Shown piece by piece: positions 15,489-24,800 of a stretch of 34,158 bases of DNA. Position 1 is the first letter of the stretch. Every line of letters begins with the position of its first letter. The translations under genes and the position numbers were made by a program. The stretch is taken from contig NZ_WTFT01000022.1 in NCBI RefSeq assembly GCF_009861505.1, positions 144,618-178,775 on the forward strand, written 5' to 3'. This DNA is from Pseudomonas izuensis. Lineage in GTDB: Bacteria; Pseudomonadota; Gammaproteobacteria; Pseudomonadales; Pseudomonadaceae. The notes under the pieces were generated by a model. That model was not told where the DNA came from. It did not search any database and saw only the letters and a program-made list of their open reading frames with translations.

Positions 15489-17224
15489 CGAGTTTTTCCC
15501 TGATCCTGATGTTGTTGCTGTTCGTACCAGAATTTACGCCTGAGCAACTCCCCCGGGTCATCCGGGATCTGCCGCAGCCATTGCTCCAGCGCCTGCTGCT
15601 GTTCTCCTTCGATACTGTCGCTGGCCGGGCGCATGGGCGGCGTGGTGTGTTGCTCGTCCCCCAACTCGCTGCCTGGCACTTCGTTGGTGCCTGTTTTTGG
15701 CGGCCTCGTGGGCGATTGTTCGGTATCGGAGCCGGTCTGTTGGTCAGCGTTCTTCGGCTCGCCCGTGCTCTGCGCCTGGGCGGCAGCGCCGGGTGGCGGC
15801 TCTTGCGGCGGTGCCTGGGGTTCCTCGCTGGCGGTATTGTCCGGCTCGGCGGCGGGCGGGTTGGCTTTCTGCTTGAGCAGGCTTTCCACCAATGCCTTGT
15901 TGGTCAGGGCCGGGCGCAAGTCCGGTTGACGTTCAAGTGCCTGTTCATACGCATCCAGCGCTGCCTCCAGTTCACCGCTTTTGGCCAGGGCATTGCCTCG
16001 ATTGTAGTGGGCGTGGGCATCGTCGCCTTCGGCGAACCGCTGGGCGGCGCCGCTGTAATCGCCCGCTCCATAGAGGGCCACACCTTGCCACTGATGATCT
16101 TCGAAGTGCTGTGCGGCCTCGGCCGGGCGTTGCTGCTTGAGCAGGTGCACGCCCTGCTGATCGGGGCGTAGCCACAGGTCCTGGAACTCGAAGGCGTAGC
16201 TCGGTTGTGGCAGCGCCAGCAGCAGCGGCAGGCAGAACAACCAGCCGCGACGACCGGCACAGGCCGCCAGCAGCAACAACGGCAATAGCAACCAGTATCC
16301 CTGATCGGCCCAGGCATCCAGGCGCAGGGTCTGGCCGTTGTCGCGCAGGTTGCGCGGCCCATCGAGCAGGCCAAGCGCGCGCAGGTCGGAGTCGCCCAGG
16401 CGCGCGTGGCGATAGCGCCCGTCCAGATCGTTGGCGAAAGCTTTCAGGCCCGGCTCGTCCAGGTGCGGTACCAGAATCGCCCCCTGTTCGTCCTTGAGGA
16501 AACTGCCGTCCTCCTGGGTGATCGGCGAGCCTTCGGCGGTGCCGATGCCAAGCATCAGGAACTGGGTGGATTTGCCGCTCAGGGCCCGACGAATCCCCAG
16601 GCGTTCCTGTTCTGTCAGGGAAGAGCCGATCAACAGGATCCGGCCATCGCCCAGTGCGCCTTGCTCCAGCAGGGCCAGGGCCTTGGTCACCGCGAGGTCG
16701 GCGCGATGGCCGGCCTCGGGCATCAACGACGGTTTGAGCGCATCCAGCAGATTGCGGCTGGTGGACAGGTCGTCCGACAGCGGCACCAATGTGTGCGCGC
16801 TGCCGGCGTAGACCACGATGGCGGTCTGCGCGTCGCTGCGGTTTTGCAGCAGGTCGAGGAGCTTGCGCCGGGCCTGTTCCAGGCGGTTGGGCTGGACGTC
16901 GGTGGCGAGCATTTGCGGGGTCAGCTCAAGGATCACCACCAGCGGATCGGCGGGTTTCTGGCTGAGCTGCTCGACACGCTCCCAGCTTGGCCCCAGCAGC
17001 GCGAGTACGGTCAAAAGCCACGCCGCGCCCAAGGCCACCCACGGCAGTTTACTGTCGCGGCCATTGCCGCCGCTGAGCAGTGCGGCATGAAAGGCCGGCG
17101 GAAGGATCATCTGCCAGCGCCCGGCACGCTTCTGCCGATGCCAGAGTTGCCACAGCAACCAGCCCAGCAGCGGCAGCAACAGCAGCCACCAGGGGCGGAA
17201 CCAGTAGGGCCAGAGCTCGCTCAT
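15485..17224 (-). CDS. batB: BatB-type VWA protein fused to TPR (BatB/BatC), degenerate MIDAS
   Basis: 579 aa. Two N-terminal membrane segments (about 12-29 and 63-78) precede a VWA domain from about 94. Another helix near 310 is followed by TPR-like repeats (about 350-455, for example AHYNRGNALAKSGELEAALD) and a proline/glutamine-rich tail (about 456-579). Canonical MIDAS residues are missing: the DxSxS position reads E100-L-T-P-Q104, the threonine loop reads GHRADLA, and the distal aspartate position reads LIGSSLT. The neighbour BatA keeps all three. Metal-dependent ligand binding by this VWA is therefore doubtful; a structural role is likely. The TPR part corresponds to BatC of other bacteria. 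ATGA overlaps join it to both neighbours. Confidence 0.9.
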   Translation of the reverse strand: MSELWPYWFRPWWLLLLPLLGWLLWQLWHRQKRAGRWQMILPPAFHAALLSGGNGRDSKLPWVALGAAWLLTVLALLGPSWERVEQLSQKPADPLVVILELTPQMLATDVQPNRLEQARRKLLDLLQNRSDAQTAIVVYAGSAHTLVPLSDDLSTSRNLLDALKPSLMPEAGHRADLAVTKALALLEQGALGDGRILLIGSSLTEQERLGIRRALSGKSTQFLMLGIGTAEGSPITQEDGSFLKDEQGAILVPHLDEPGLKAFANDLDGRYRHARLGDSDLRALGLLDGPRNLRDNGQTLRLDAWADQGYWLLLPLLLLAACAGRRGWLFCLPLLLALPQPSYAFEFQDLWLRPDQQGVHLLKQQRPAEAAQHFEDHQWQGVALYGAGDYSGAAQRFAEGDDAHAHYNRGNALAKSGELEAALDAYEQALERQPDLRPALTNKALVESLLKQKANPPAAEPDNTASEEPQAPPQEPPPGAAAQAQSTGEPKNADQQTGSDTEQSPTRPPKTGTNEVPGSELGDEQHTTPPMRPASDSIEGEQQQALEQWLRQIPDDPGELLRRKFWYEQQQHQDQGKTR

Positions 17225-18300
17225 CGGCGTCTCCGCAGGCGCAGGCGCTTGAGACGCTCGCGCCAGTCAGGCAGTTGGGTTTGCAAAAACAGGTCCTTGG
17301 TAAACAGGCGATGCAGCGGGTTATCCGGCCAGAGCTCGCGGACCACCAGCAGCATGCTCATGATCAGCGCCATCGTCAGTGGCCAGTGATACAACGCCTG
17401 GGCCGGACGGGCCTGGGTCGGTTGCTGGGTCACGGGTTCCAGTTGGTCGAGGGTATCCTTGATCGCTTGCAGCTCCTTGCCATCGCGTGCCCGGAAATAC
17501 CGGCCTCCGGTCGCCTCGGCGATCGCTTTCAGGGAAGGCTCATCAAGGTCCAGGCTCGGATTGATCCCGAGGAAACCCAGGGTGCCACTTTCCTCCGGAT
17601 CGGCACCGATGCCGATCGGGTAGATCTTCACGCCTTCCCTGGCGGCCAGGCGCGCGGCAGTGAGCGGGTCGATTTCACCGCCATTGTTGGCGCCGTCCGT
17701 CACCAGAATCAGCACGCGGCTCTGGGTCGGCCGTTGCCGCAGGCGCTTGAGGCCCAGTCCAATGGCGTCGCCGATGGCGGTGTTCTTACCGGCGATGCCA
17801 ATGCGCGCTTCGTCGAGCCAGACGCGCACGGTATGCCGGTCGAAGGTCAGCGGCGCTTGCAGGTAGGCCTGGCTGCCGAACAGGATCAGGCCGACCCGAT
17901 CGCCGTCGCGGCTCTCGAGGAAGTCGCCGAGCAGATGCTGGACCAGTGCAAGGCGGCTGACGTCTTCGTCCTGCCATTGCATGTCGGGGAAATCCATGGA
18001 GCCTGAAACGTCCACCGCCACCAGCAGGTCGCGGCCACTGGCGGCAATCGGTAGCGGTTCGCCAAGCCATTGCGGGCGCGCGGCGGCGGTCAGCAGCATC
18101 AACCACAGCAGCAGGAACGGCGCCTGTTGCCGCCATGCCGGCAGGTTGGCGCGGGCGCGGCGCCGGGCCAGGCCTTCGAGGTCGCTGAGGAAGCTGACCT
18201 TGAGCGCCGGCTCGCCACTGTCGGCCACCGGCAGCACGATGCGCATCAGCCACGGTAGCGGCAGCAGGGCGAAGAGCCACGGCCAGGCGAACTCAAACAT
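17221..18300 (-). CDS. batA: BatA-type VWA domain membrane protein
   Basis: 359 aa. N-terminal helices lie at about 3-20 and 59-73, and a C-terminal helix near 315-330, with a VWA domain between. An intact MIDAS is visible: DVSGSM (97-102), KNTAIGDAIG (threonine loop) and LILVTDGANNGG (aspartate). The domain is probably held at the inner membrane facing the periplasm and binds a partner through the metal site. The start overlaps the DUF4381 stop by 8 bp and the stop overlaps batB (ATGA). In relatives the bat genes accompany MoxR ATPases and affect stress or envelope integrity. Confidence 0.92.
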   Translation of the reverse strand: MFEFAWPWLFALLPLPWLMRIVLPVADSGEPALKVSFLSDLEGLARRRARANLPAWRQQAPFLLLWLMLLTAAARPQWLGEPLPIAASGRDLLVAVDVSGSMDFPDMQWQDEDVSRLALVQHLLGDFLESRDGDRVGLILFGSQAYLQAPLTFDRHTVRVWLDEARIGIAGKNTAIGDAIGLGLKRLRQRPTQSRVLILVTDGANNGGEIDPLTAARLAAREGVKIYPIGIGADPEESGTLGFLGINPSLDLDEPSLKAIAEATGGRYFRARDGKELQAIKDTLDQLEPVTQQPTQARPAQALYHWPLTMALIMSMLLVVRELWPDNPLHRLFTKDLFLQTQLPDWRERLKRLRLRRRR

Positions 18301-18787
18301 GTTTGCGAATCCAGGTGTCGACTGCCTGGGTGAGGCCGGCGATGGCCTTGTCGTCGAGTTTGCATTCGGGTTTGTAGGCGCCTTCGACCAGCACCATCCA
18401 GCGGGTCAGCCCGGCAGCCGGGCAGCGGTTGTCGAGGAAGGCCAGCCATTTGCGCCCGTTGAGGGTGTGGCTCTGGCTGTAGGGGTAATGGTTGCGGCAC
18501 AGGCGCTTGAGCAGGCCATTGAGTTGCTGCAGCCAGGCACCGGCGGGGGCCCCGTCGTAGGGCTTGGGCATCAGCGCCAGCTCCGACAGGGCGGCGAGGC
18601 GCACCGGGTCCAGCGGCTGCTCGGCGCGCACGATACGGCGCTTTTGCGGAATGAAACGCCGAAGCTTCCACAAGCCGAAACCGATGACGGGCAGCAGCAA
18701 CAGCAGTAGCCACCAGCCCGGTGCCGGTGGCCAGAAGTCGATCGGAGGCGGAGAAATCAGGGGTTGCAGTTGATCCAGACTGCTCAT
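18293..18787 (-). CDS. DUF4381 family single-pass membrane protein
   Basis: 164 aa from ATG 18787, which overlaps the DUF58 stop (ATGA). A longer upstream frame to 19063 is the shadow of the DUF58 gene. SPPPIDFWPPAPGWWLLLLLLPVIGFGLW (about 12-40) is the proline/tryptophan-rich lead and single helix typical of DUF4381. The remainder is a cytosolic helical domain (PVRLAALSELALMPKPYDGA, LNGLLKRLCRNHYP). It is a standard member of gammaproteobacterial moxR/bat operons; no activity is known. Confidence 0.88.
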   Translation of the reverse strand: MSSLDQLQPLISPPPIDFWPPAPGWWLLLLLLPVIGFGLWKLRRFIPQKRRIVRAEQPLDPVRLAALSELALMPKPYDGAPAGAWLQQLNGLLKRLCRNHYPYSQSHTLNGRKWLAFLDNRCPAAGLTRWMVLVEGAYKPECKLDDKAIAGLTQAVDTWIRKHV

Positions 18788-19728
18788 CGACCTTTCCCCG
18801 GCTTCTGAGGGTTCAGGTACTCGCGCAATTGCTCGACCATTTCGCTCTGGGTGCTCAACGGCATCAACAGTACCCGCAGTTTTTGCGCGAGCAATTCCCA
18901 GCGGGCGATGCGCGTTTCTGCCTGGGCGCGGTAGGTCTGGCGCAGGTCGAAATTCAGCGTATCGAGCTCCAGTTGCGCACCGCGCTCGGCAAAACGGAGC
19001 AAGCCGGCGGCGGGCAGGGCGTGATCCAACGGATCGGACAGTGGCAGTAGCAACAGGTCGCAATGGCGCGACAGCAGGCTCAACTGCTGCTCGGCGCTCT
19101 CGGACAAGGCGCGTTCGTCACAGATCACGATCGCCAGGCTACCCGGGCGCAACACTTCACGGGCGCGACGCAGGGCAATGCCGAAGGCGTCGCGGTCCGG
19201 TTCGCTTTCAGTGTGCAACGACTGATTGACGCGCACCAGTCGGTTGAGAAACTGCAGCAGACTTTGTTTACTGCGCCGTGGCTTGATTTCGTAGTGTTCG
19301 TTGTCACCGAACACCAGCCCGCCGACCCGGTCATTATGCCCCAGCGCGGCCCAGCCGATCAGGCTCGCGGCCTGGGCGGCAAGCACCGATTTGAACATCA
19401 GCCCCGAACCGAAAAACAGCCGACGGCTTTGCTCGACCATGATGAAAATCGGTCGCTCGCGCTCTTCGTGGAACAGTTTGGTGTGAGGCTCCTGGGTTCG
19501 GGCGGTAACCCGCCAGTCGATGCTGCGCACGTCGTCGCCGGCCTGATAGACCCGCACCTGATCGAAGTCGACGCCACGACCGCGTAGCTTGGAGTGGTGC
19601 AGGCCGATCAGCGGGCTGCGCTGGCTCGGTGTGGAGAACAGTTGCACTTCGCGTACGCGATGGCGCATCTCGATCAGCTCGGCGAGCGTGATGCGGATAC
19701 CCGGTTGGGGCGGCAGGAGGGTGTTCAT
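18784..19728 (-). CDS. DUF58 domain protein (MoxR-associated)
   Basis: 314 aa from ATG 19728. A TTG at 19737 overlapping the moxR stop (TTGA) would add three residues and would match the overlap pattern of the operon; neither start has a good ribosome site. The diagnostic DUF58 motif YQAGDDVRSIDW is at 61-72, preceded by LRGRGVDFD and followed by WRVTARTQEPHTKLF. The C-terminal part resembles a VWA-like fold (IFIMVEQSRRLFFGSG). It is soluble, without membrane helices. DUF58 proteins regularly pair with MoxR and probably act as its substrate or adaptor toward the membrane VWA proteins. Confidence 0.9.
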   Translation of the reverse strand: MNTLLPPQPGIRITLAELIEMRHRVREVQLFSTPSQRSPLIGLHHSKLRGRGVDFDQVRVYQAGDDVRSIDWRVTARTQEPHTKLFHEERERPIFIMVEQSRRLFFGSGLMFKSVLAAQAASLIGWAALGHNDRVGGLVFGDNEHYEIKPRRSKQSLLQFLNRLVRVNQSLHTESEPDRDAFGIALRRAREVLRPGSLAIVICDERALSESAEQQLSLLSRHCDLLLLPLSDPLDHALPAAGLLRFAERGAQLELDTLNFDLRQTYRAQAETRIARWELLAQKLRVLLMPLSTQSEMVEQLREYLNPQKPGKGR

Positions 19729-19733
19729 CGGGG

Positions 19734-20693
19734 TCAAGCGACGGCTACGACGTCGAGAATCCGCTGGACCACCCGGTCCTGGTCGATACCGGCGGCTTCG
19801 GCTTCAAAGGACAGAATAATGCGGTGGCGCAACACGTCGAACAGCACGGCCTGAATGTCTTCCGGGCTGACGAAATCGCGTCCGGCGAGCCAGGCATGGG
19901 CGCGCGCGCAACGGTCCAGGGCGATGGAGCCGCGTGGACTGGCGCCATAGGCGATCCACTCGGCCATCTCCGGGTCGAATTTGCCCGGATTGCGCGTGGC
20001 CATGACCAGTTGCACCAGGTATTCCTCCACGGCATCGGCCATGTACAGGCCGAGGATTTCCTTGCGTGCGGCAAAAATCGCCTGTTGGCTGACCCGGCGC
20101 TCGGGTTTTGTTTCGCCGTTCAGGGCTTCACCACGGGCCTGTTGCAGGATGCGACGTTCGACAGCGGCGTCCGGGAAGCCGATTTTCACGTGCATCAGAA
20201 AACGGTCGAGCTGGGCTTCTGGCAGCGGATAGGTGCCTTCCTGCTCGATGGGGTTTTGCGTGGCCATCACCAGAAACAGCGGCGACAGCTCATAAGTGCT
20301 GCGCCCGACACTGACCTGACGCTCACCCATGGCTTCGAGCAGCGCCGACTGAACCTTGGCCGGGGCTCGGTTGATTTCGTCCGCCAGCACCAGGTTATGG
20401 AAGATCGGACCTTGCTGGAACACGAAGCTGCCGGTTTCCGGGCGATAGATTTCCGTGCCGGTGATGTCGGCAGGCAACAGGTCGGGGGTGAACTGAATGC
20501 GATGGAACTGGGCTTCGATGCCTTCGGCAAGTTCTTTGATGGCCTTGGTTTTGGCCAAACCAGGAGCGCCCTCGACCAGCATATGGCCGTCGGCAAGCAG
20601 GGCGATGAGCAAGCGCTCGATGAGCTTTTCCTGGCCGAGAATCTGCGTTGAAAGAAAGGTTCGCAGCGCGAGCAGCGCTTCACGATGTTCCAT
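19734..20693 (-). CDS. moxR: MoxR family AAA+ ATPase
   Basis: 319 aa. Walker A EGAPGLAKT is at 41-49 and Walker B LVLADEINRA at 101-110. Sensor 1 lies in VMATQNPIEQEGTYPLPEAQLDRF, the MoxR family hallmark. The C-terminal lid is at about 215-315. It is a chaperone-like ATPase thought to mature or remodel VWA-protein complexes. First gene of a six-gene leftward operon (moxR, DUF58, DUF4381, batA, batB, batD); the same order beside gdhB is what I recall from P. aeruginosa. ATG 20693 has GGAACAG shortly upstream. An inverted repeat lies 41-63 bp upstream of the start. Confidence 0.95.
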   Translation of the reverse strand: MEHREALLALRTFLSTQILGQEKLIERLLIALLADGHMLVEGAPGLAKTKAIKELAEGIEAQFHRIQFTPDLLPADITGTEIYRPETGSFVFQQGPIFHNLVLADEINRAPAKVQSALLEAMGERQVSVGRSTYELSPLFLVMATQNPIEQEGTYPLPEAQLDRFLMHVKIGFPDAAVERRILQQARGEALNGETKPERRVSQQAIFAARKEILGLYMADAVEEYLVQLVMATRNPGKFDPEMAEWIAYGASPRGSIALDRCARAHAWLAGRDFVSPEDIQAVLFDVLRHRIILSFEAEAAGIDQDRVVQRILDVVAVA

Positions 20694-20733
20694 CGATGAC
20701 TGTTCCTGGAGAAGGTGGCCGAAGACGTTCGTA

Positions 20734-20756
20734 TAACGCCAGGGCTGGGGGCGTTA
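20734..20756. promoter_or_regulatory. Perfect 7-bp inverted repeat upstream of moxR
   Basis: TAACGCC (20734-20740) and GGCGTTA (20750-20756) flank a 9-bp spacer. Read on the minus strand, the second arm runs into TTATAC, a plausible -10 element, so a bound dimer could overlap the operon promoter. No regulator is assigned. Confidence 0.35.
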
Positions 20757-20870
20757 CTTTAATCCATCGCGGGGGGCGGCGACTAACGGCATTTTGTGCA
20801 AAGTGCGGGAAATGATTGGGGAAAATGTTGGATTCTGGTAACAGGGGGGGATTGGGTGGCTGTGCGGGCC

Positions 20871-20943
20871 CCATCGCGAGCAGGCTCACTCCTACAATTG
20901 AACGTCGTACACCGTCAATGTAGGAGTGAGCCTGCTCGCGATG
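20871..20943. repeat. REPIN, GAGCCTGCTCGCG class
   Basis: CCATCGCGAGCAGGCTCACT starts at 20871, and the inverted arm GTAGGAGTGAGCCTGCTCGC runs into GATG at 20943. Both arms carry the same G-to-A type change (CTCACTCC/GGAGTGAG), a sign of compensatory or paired copying. It lies between the 117-aa gene and moxR. Confidence 0.9.
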
Positions 20944-20960
20944 AGGCCGGATCAAACACC

Positions 20961-21314
20961 TCAAATCTGGCTGATAAAGGTGCCAGTACCATCGAGAATA
21001 TTCTTCAAGGTCAGCTCAACTTCAGCCATGTCCACCATGTCCGGGTTGAAGGTGATCTCCAGCACATCATCCCCATTCAACGCATCGGCATCCGCCGCCG
21101 CGATTTCGATCTTCAGCAGGGAAGGGCTGAGAGTGACTTTCACGCCATCGAGGGTCGAAGGCTCGCCGTCCAGGGTGATTTCCAGCTCGTCCTCGTCCGG
21201 GTAACGGGTCATCAGGAACATGTCGCCCTTGTCGCTGTGGCAGCAGAGCATGGCCATGTTGTCTTCCTCGTCGTCGCACGGGTTGACGATCAAGAGGGCG
21301 GTGGTCATTTGCAT
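20961..21314 (-). CDS. Conserved small acidic protein (117 aa), unknown function
   Basis: 117 aa from ATG 21314, with AGGAA 7 bp upstream on the minus strand. A longer frame to 21413 lacks such a site. Strongly acidic (CDDEEDN, RYPDEDELEITLDGEPSTLD, AAADADALNGDDVLEITF), predicted to be mostly beta strands, with a cysteine pair (MLCCHSDKGD). No signal peptide or helix anchor. It sits between moxR and gdhB, a position where I recall a conserved hypothetical gene in other pseudomonads. Function unknown. Confidence 0.75.
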   Translation of the reverse strand: MQMTTALLIVNPCDDEEDNMAMLCCHSDKGDMFLMTRYPDEDELEITLDGEPSTLDGVKVTLSPSLLKIEIAAADADALNGDDVLEITFNPDMVDMAEVELTLKNILDGTGTFISQI

Positions 21315-21811
21315 GGTTGATTCCTGGCTCGACGAGCGTAATGAAGACGAACAAAAGGCAATTCTGCCAGCCCCGGTGAATTTCTGCTTGCCTGTAGGAG
21401 CCACACACCCCATTACAGCGTGTTACGAGTCATTTCTGGTACGGAAGTACCGCAACCGGACGGAAAGCCGCCATTTTCCCCTGTGAGTGCTAGTGTTGTT
21501 CGATGCCCCACCCTCAAGCTGCATACCGTTGACCGAATATGTCGCAGCATCGCAAGCACGGGCCTTGCCGCACTCGTTAAGCTGCGCAACGGATGAGCAC
21601 CTGTAAAGGCATTGCGCTGCCCGCAGCCCAGTCGTTTTTGCAGATGCCCATTCATGGAAGGTGAATGTGACCCGAGTGTCTCGTCCAGCTTCACCCACCT
21701 GTCACCCTGTTTCCTCTGCCCGAGAATCAGGAACAGGGTGACGGGTAGCCCCTGACAGGGGTTTTGCACGCGACGCTTCCATCAATAACAAGCCCAAGCG
21801 GAGTACCACAG
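21315..21811 (+). promoter_or_regulatory. Structured 5' region of gdhB (three candidate hairpins)
   Basis: About 500 bp with no credible gene; it should contain the gdhB promoter. Candidate structures are: (1) CATTC/GAATG (21649-21653/21663-21667) presenting ATGGAAGGT in the loop, similar to RsmA/CsrA sites; (2) a long hairpin at 21701-21715/21729-21742 (GTCACCCTGTTTCCT against AGGAACAGGGTGAC) with one bulged base and a 13-nt loop; (3) CCCCT/AGGGG (21749-21753/21757-21761) followed by TTTT, resembling a weak terminator 46 bp before the start codon. Together, 2 and 3 could form a leader or attenuator. This is inference from structure alone. Confidence 0.4.
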
Positions 21812-24800
21812 ATGGCGTTCTTCACCGCAGCCAGCAAAGCCGACTTCCAGCACCAACTGCAAGCGGCACTGGCGCAGCACATCAGTGAACAGGCACTGCC
21901 ACAAGTGGCGCTGTTCGCTGAACAATTCTTCGGCATCATTTCCCTGGACGAACTGACCCAGCGCCGGTTGTCCGATCTCGCTGGCTGTACCCTTTCTGCG
22001 TGGCGCCTGCTTGAGCGCTTCGATCATGCGCAACCGCAGGTGCGCGTCTACAACCCCGATTACGAACGTCACGGCTGGCAGTCGACCCACACCGCGGTCG
22101 AAGTACTGCACCACGACCTGCCATTCCTGGTGGATTCGGTGCGTACCGAGCTGAACCGTCGCGGCTACAGCATCCACACCCTGCAAACCACCGTGCTGAG
22201 CGTACGCCGCGGCAGCAAGGGCGAGTTGCTGGAAATCCTGCCTAAAGGCACCCAGGGCGACGACGTTCTGCACGAGTCGCTGATGTACCTGGAAATCGAC
22301 CGTTGCGCCAATCCCGCCGAACTGAACGTGCTGACCAAAGAGCTGGAGCAAGTGCTCGCTGAAGTGCGTGTGGCGGTTGGTGATTTCGAACCGATGAAAA
22401 CCAAGGTCCAGGAAATCCTGACCAATCTGGACAACAGCCGGTTTGCCGTCGATGCCGACGAAAAGAGCGAAATCAAGAGCTTCCTGGAATGGCTGGTGGG
22501 CAACCACTTCACTTTCCTCGGCTATGAAGAGTTTACGGTTAGCGATGAGCCCGATGGCGGCCACATCGTCTACGACCAGAACTCGTTCCTTGGCCTGACC
22601 AGGCTGTTGCGTGCCGGCATGACCTACGATGACCTGCGCATCGAAGACTACGCCGTGAACTACCTGCGCGAGCCGAAGCTGCTGACGTTCGCCAAAGCCG
22701 CGCACCCGAGTCGCGTGCACCGTCCGGCTTACCCGGATTATGTCTCGATCCGTGAAATCGACGCCGACGGCAAGATCATCAAGGAATGCCGTTTCATGGG
22801 CCTGTACACCTCGTCGGTGTACGGCGAGAGCGTGCGCGCCATTCCATACATCCGCCGCAAGGTTGCCGAGATCGAACACCGTTCCGGCTTCCAGGCCAAG
22901 GCTCACCTGGGCAAGGAACTGGCGCAGGTACTCGAAGTGCTGCCGCGCGACGACCTGTTCCAGACGCCGGTGGACGAGCTGTTCAGCACCGTGATGTCGA
23001 TCGTGCAGATCCAGGAGCGCAACAAGATTCGCGTGTTCCTGCGCAAAGACCCGTATGGCCGCTTCTGCTACTGCCTGGCCTACGTGCCGCGTGACATCTA
23101 CTCCACCGAAGTACGCCAGAAGATCCAGCAAGTGCTGATGGATCGCCTGAAAGCCTCGGATTGCGAGTTCTGGACCTTCTTCTCCGAGTCCGTGCTGGCC
23201 CGCGTGCAGCTGATCCTGCGCGTCGACCCGAAAAACCGCCTCGACATCGACCCGCTGCAGCTGGAAAACGAAGTGATCCAGGCCTGCCGCAGCTGGCAGG
23301 ACGATTACTCGGCACTGACGGTCGAAACCTTCGGCGAAGCCCAGGGCACCAATGTGCTGGCCGACTTCCCGAAAGGCTTCCCGGCCGGTTACCGCGAGCG
23401 TTTTGCAGCGCATTCGGCCGTGGTCGACATGCAGCACCTGCTGAACCTGAGTGCCAAAAACCCACTGGTAATGAGCTTCTATCAGCCACTGGGCCAGGTC
23501 TCCGGCCAGCGTGAGCTGCATTGCAAGCTGTACCACGCCGATACCCCGCTGGCACTGTCCGACGTCCTGCCGATCCTGGAAAACCTCGGCCTGCGTGTGC
23601 TGGGTGAGTTCCCGTATCGCCTGCGTCACAACAACGGCCGCGAGTTCTGGATTCACGATTTCGCGTTCACGGCCGCTGAAGGCCTGGACCTGGACATCCA
23701 GCAACTCAACGACACCTTGCAGGACGCGTTCGTCCACATCGTGCGTGGAGATGCCGAAAACGATGCGTTCAACCGCCTGGTACTGACCGCCGGCCTGCCA
23801 TGGCGCGACGTGGCGTTGTTGCGTGCCTACGCCCGTTACCTGAAGCAGATCCGCCTGGGCTTCGACCTGGGCTACATCGCCAGCACCCTGAACAACCACA
23901 CCGACATCGCTCGCGAGTTGACCCGGTTGTTCAAGACCCGTTTCTACCTGGCGCGAAAATTAAGCAGCGACGACCTCGAGCAGCGTCTGGAACACGCGAT
24001 TCTTGCCGCTCTGGACGACGTCCAGGTGCTCAACGAAGACCGTATCCTGCGTCGCTACCTGGACCTGATCAAGGCCACCCTGCGGACCAACTTCTATCAG
24101 ACCGACGCCAACGGCCATAACAAGTCGTACTTCAGCTTCAAGTTCAACCCGCACTTGATCCCTGAACTGCCGAAGCCTGTTCCGAAGTTCGAAATCTTCG
24201 TTTACTCGCCGCGCGTCGAAGGCGTGCACCTGCGCTTCGGCAACGTCGCTCGCGGCGGCCTGCGCTGGTCCGACCGTGAAGAAGACTTCCGTACCGAAGT
24301 CCTGGGCCTGGTAAAAGCCCAGCAAGTGAAGAACTCGGTGATCGTGCCGGTGGGTGCGAAGGGTGGTTTCCTGCCACGTCGCCTGCCGTTGGGCGGCAGC
24401 CGGGACGAGATCGCGGCCGAGGGCATCGCCTGCTACCGCATCTTCATTTCGGGTCTGCTGGACATCACCGACAACCTGAAAGACGGCGCCCTGGTGCCGC
24501 CGGCCAACGTCGTGCGGCATGACGACGATGACCCGTACCTGGTGGTTGCCGCGGACAAGGGCACTGCGACCTTCTCCGACATCGCCAACGGTATCGCCAT
24601 CGACTACGGTTTCTGGCTGGGTGACGCGTTCGCATCCGGTGGTTCGGCCGGTTACGACCACAAGAAAATGGGCATCACCGCCAAGGGCGCGTGGGTTGGC
24701 GTACAACGCCACTTCCGCGAGCGCGGCATTAATGTCCAGGAAGACAGCATCACTGTGGTGGGCGTCGGCGACATGGCCGGCGACGTGTTCGGTAACGGCT

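Noticed and set aside
18293..19063. 256-codon version of the DUF4381 gene
   Set aside because: The extra N-terminal part is antisense-like filler overlapping DUF58 coding in another frame; ATG 18787 with the ATGA overlap is the natural start.
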